Both the position numbers and the translations under genes were made by a program. The notes under the pieces are model-generated. The model was not told the DNA's origin. It worked only from the letters and a program-made list of their open reading frames with translations, and made no database searches. This document shows, piece after piece, positions 49,568 to 49,734 of a DNA stretch of 49,734 nt; within the stretch, counting starts at the first letter, position 1, and each line of letters starts with the position of its first letter. This DNA comes from Bdellovibrio sp. ArHS (lineage in GTDB: Bacteria > Bdellovibrionota > Bdellovibrionia > Bdellovibrionales > Bdellovibrionaceae): the NCBI RefSeq assembly GCF_000786105.1, contig NZ_JTEV01000028.1:1-49734 (forward strand). Reading direction: 5' to 3'.

Positions 49568-49582
49568 ACTCCGAAGCGGAGT
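49568..49582 (+). other. Small hairpin in the fusA leader
   Basis: ACTCC (49568-49572) pairs with GGAGT (49578-49582) around a GAAGC loop, about 40 bases before the start codon. The stem is only 5 bp and has no T-run, so it is not a terminator. It may be a chance structure or part of leader control. Confidence 0.25.
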
Positions 49583-49623
49583 TTGGATAAATCACTTAAC
49601 GACCAAATACGAAGGGTAAAGAT

Positions 49624-49734
49624 ATGTCCAAAAAGTGGAATATTGATATGGTCAGAAACATCGGTATCTCGGCTCACATCGACTCGGGAAAAACGACGAC
49701 TTCTGAGCGTATTCTGTTCTATGGAGGCAGAATC
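49624..49734 (+). CDS. fusA: Elongation factor G, N-terminus (partial)
   Basis: The first 37 codons, running off the end of the window. The ATG at 49624 has AAGGGT 6 bases upstream. EF-G is the GTPase driving translocation on the ribosome. The G1 loop is [17 protein letters not shown]. Classical bacterial EF-G usually reads [20 protein letters not shown] here; the [10 protein letters not shown] form is more like mitochondrial EFG1 and the related spd type. Whether a second EF-G gene exists cannot be seen. Confidence 0.93.
   Translation, partial: MSKKWNIDMVRNIGISAHIDSGKTTTSERILFYGGRI

Noticed and set aside
1-49734. tRNA, rRNA, CRISPR array, insertion sequence or phage genes
   Set aside because: I looked through the intergenic gaps and saw no cloverleaf, regular spaced repeats, transposase or integrase. 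Short RNAs could still be missed by eye.

Overview
The window looks like chromosomal DNA of a Gram-negative bacterium, most plausibly Bdellovibrio or a close relative (Bdellovibrionota). This is inferred from gene content: many short lipoproteins and outer-membrane proteins, a secreted murein endopeptidase, a DUF3015 protein, a DUF4105 protein, an AgmX/PglI-type C-terminal domain, a GldA/F/G-like transporter, a bacterial RqcH homologue, and an EF-G whose N-terminus resembles the mitochondrial/spd type. No rRNA or tRNA gene is present to confirm it. Coding density is very high, no gap exceeds 300 bases, and I see no insertion sequence, prophage or CRISPR array.

Layout. 1-171 is the 3' end of an unknown gene. 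222-3769 (minus) is an envelope protein gene followed by tmk, holB and tatD. 3993-6817 holds a small protein, an outer-membrane protein, a lipoprotein (minus), secG and a FecR/AgmX-like protein. 6837-10387 (minus) has an App1/HAD-like phosphatase, a MepA-type murein endopeptidase lipoprotein with a long charged repeat linker, and an alpha/beta hydrolase lipoprotein. corA (plus) is followed by a methyltransferase, a DUF4105 protein and a DUF3015 protein (all minus). 14836-20959 is a tight minus-strand operon: ABC ATPase, ABC-2 permease, GldG-like protein, DUF4340 protein, GHMP kinase, DUF429 protein. An RqcH/NFACT gene, a small unknown gene and an RsmB-like rRNA methyltransferase follow.

23575-31168 is a phosphate/polyphosphate island: phoR, phoB, phoU and a porin-like gene on the minus strand, ppx on the plus strand, then sixA and ppk1 on the minus strand. 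It has a PhoB-box-like direct repeat ahead of phoU, no Pst transporter, and unusually many non-ATG starts. thiL and a PilZ-TM protein follow. A LysR regulator diverges from yceI and a DODA-type dioxygenase across a palindromic operator candidate. 35233-41722 has an RND pump divergent from an outer-membrane protein, a TolC-family channel and a two-repeat lipoprotein, with no adaptor gene. A bidirectional terminator separates this from an Uup-type ABC-F gene. 43582-49399 (minus) carries recQ, a sorbosone/glucose dehydrogenase-like gene and aat, coupled by one-base overlaps, then a polysaccharide-deacetylase-like protein coupled to a trypsin-like lipoprotein. The window ends in the first 37 codons of fusA.

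Two organisational habits stand out. Stop/start overlaps (TAATG, TGATG, ATGA) are common within operons. Several convergent pairs share interlocked stop codons (TTAA, TTAG, CTAA), leaving no space for a terminator. I saw no unmistakably new defence or mobile system. The best leads are the Pho-box/polyphosphate island, the altered active-site residues in the RqcH and deacetylase homologues, and the envelope-remodelling enzymes.
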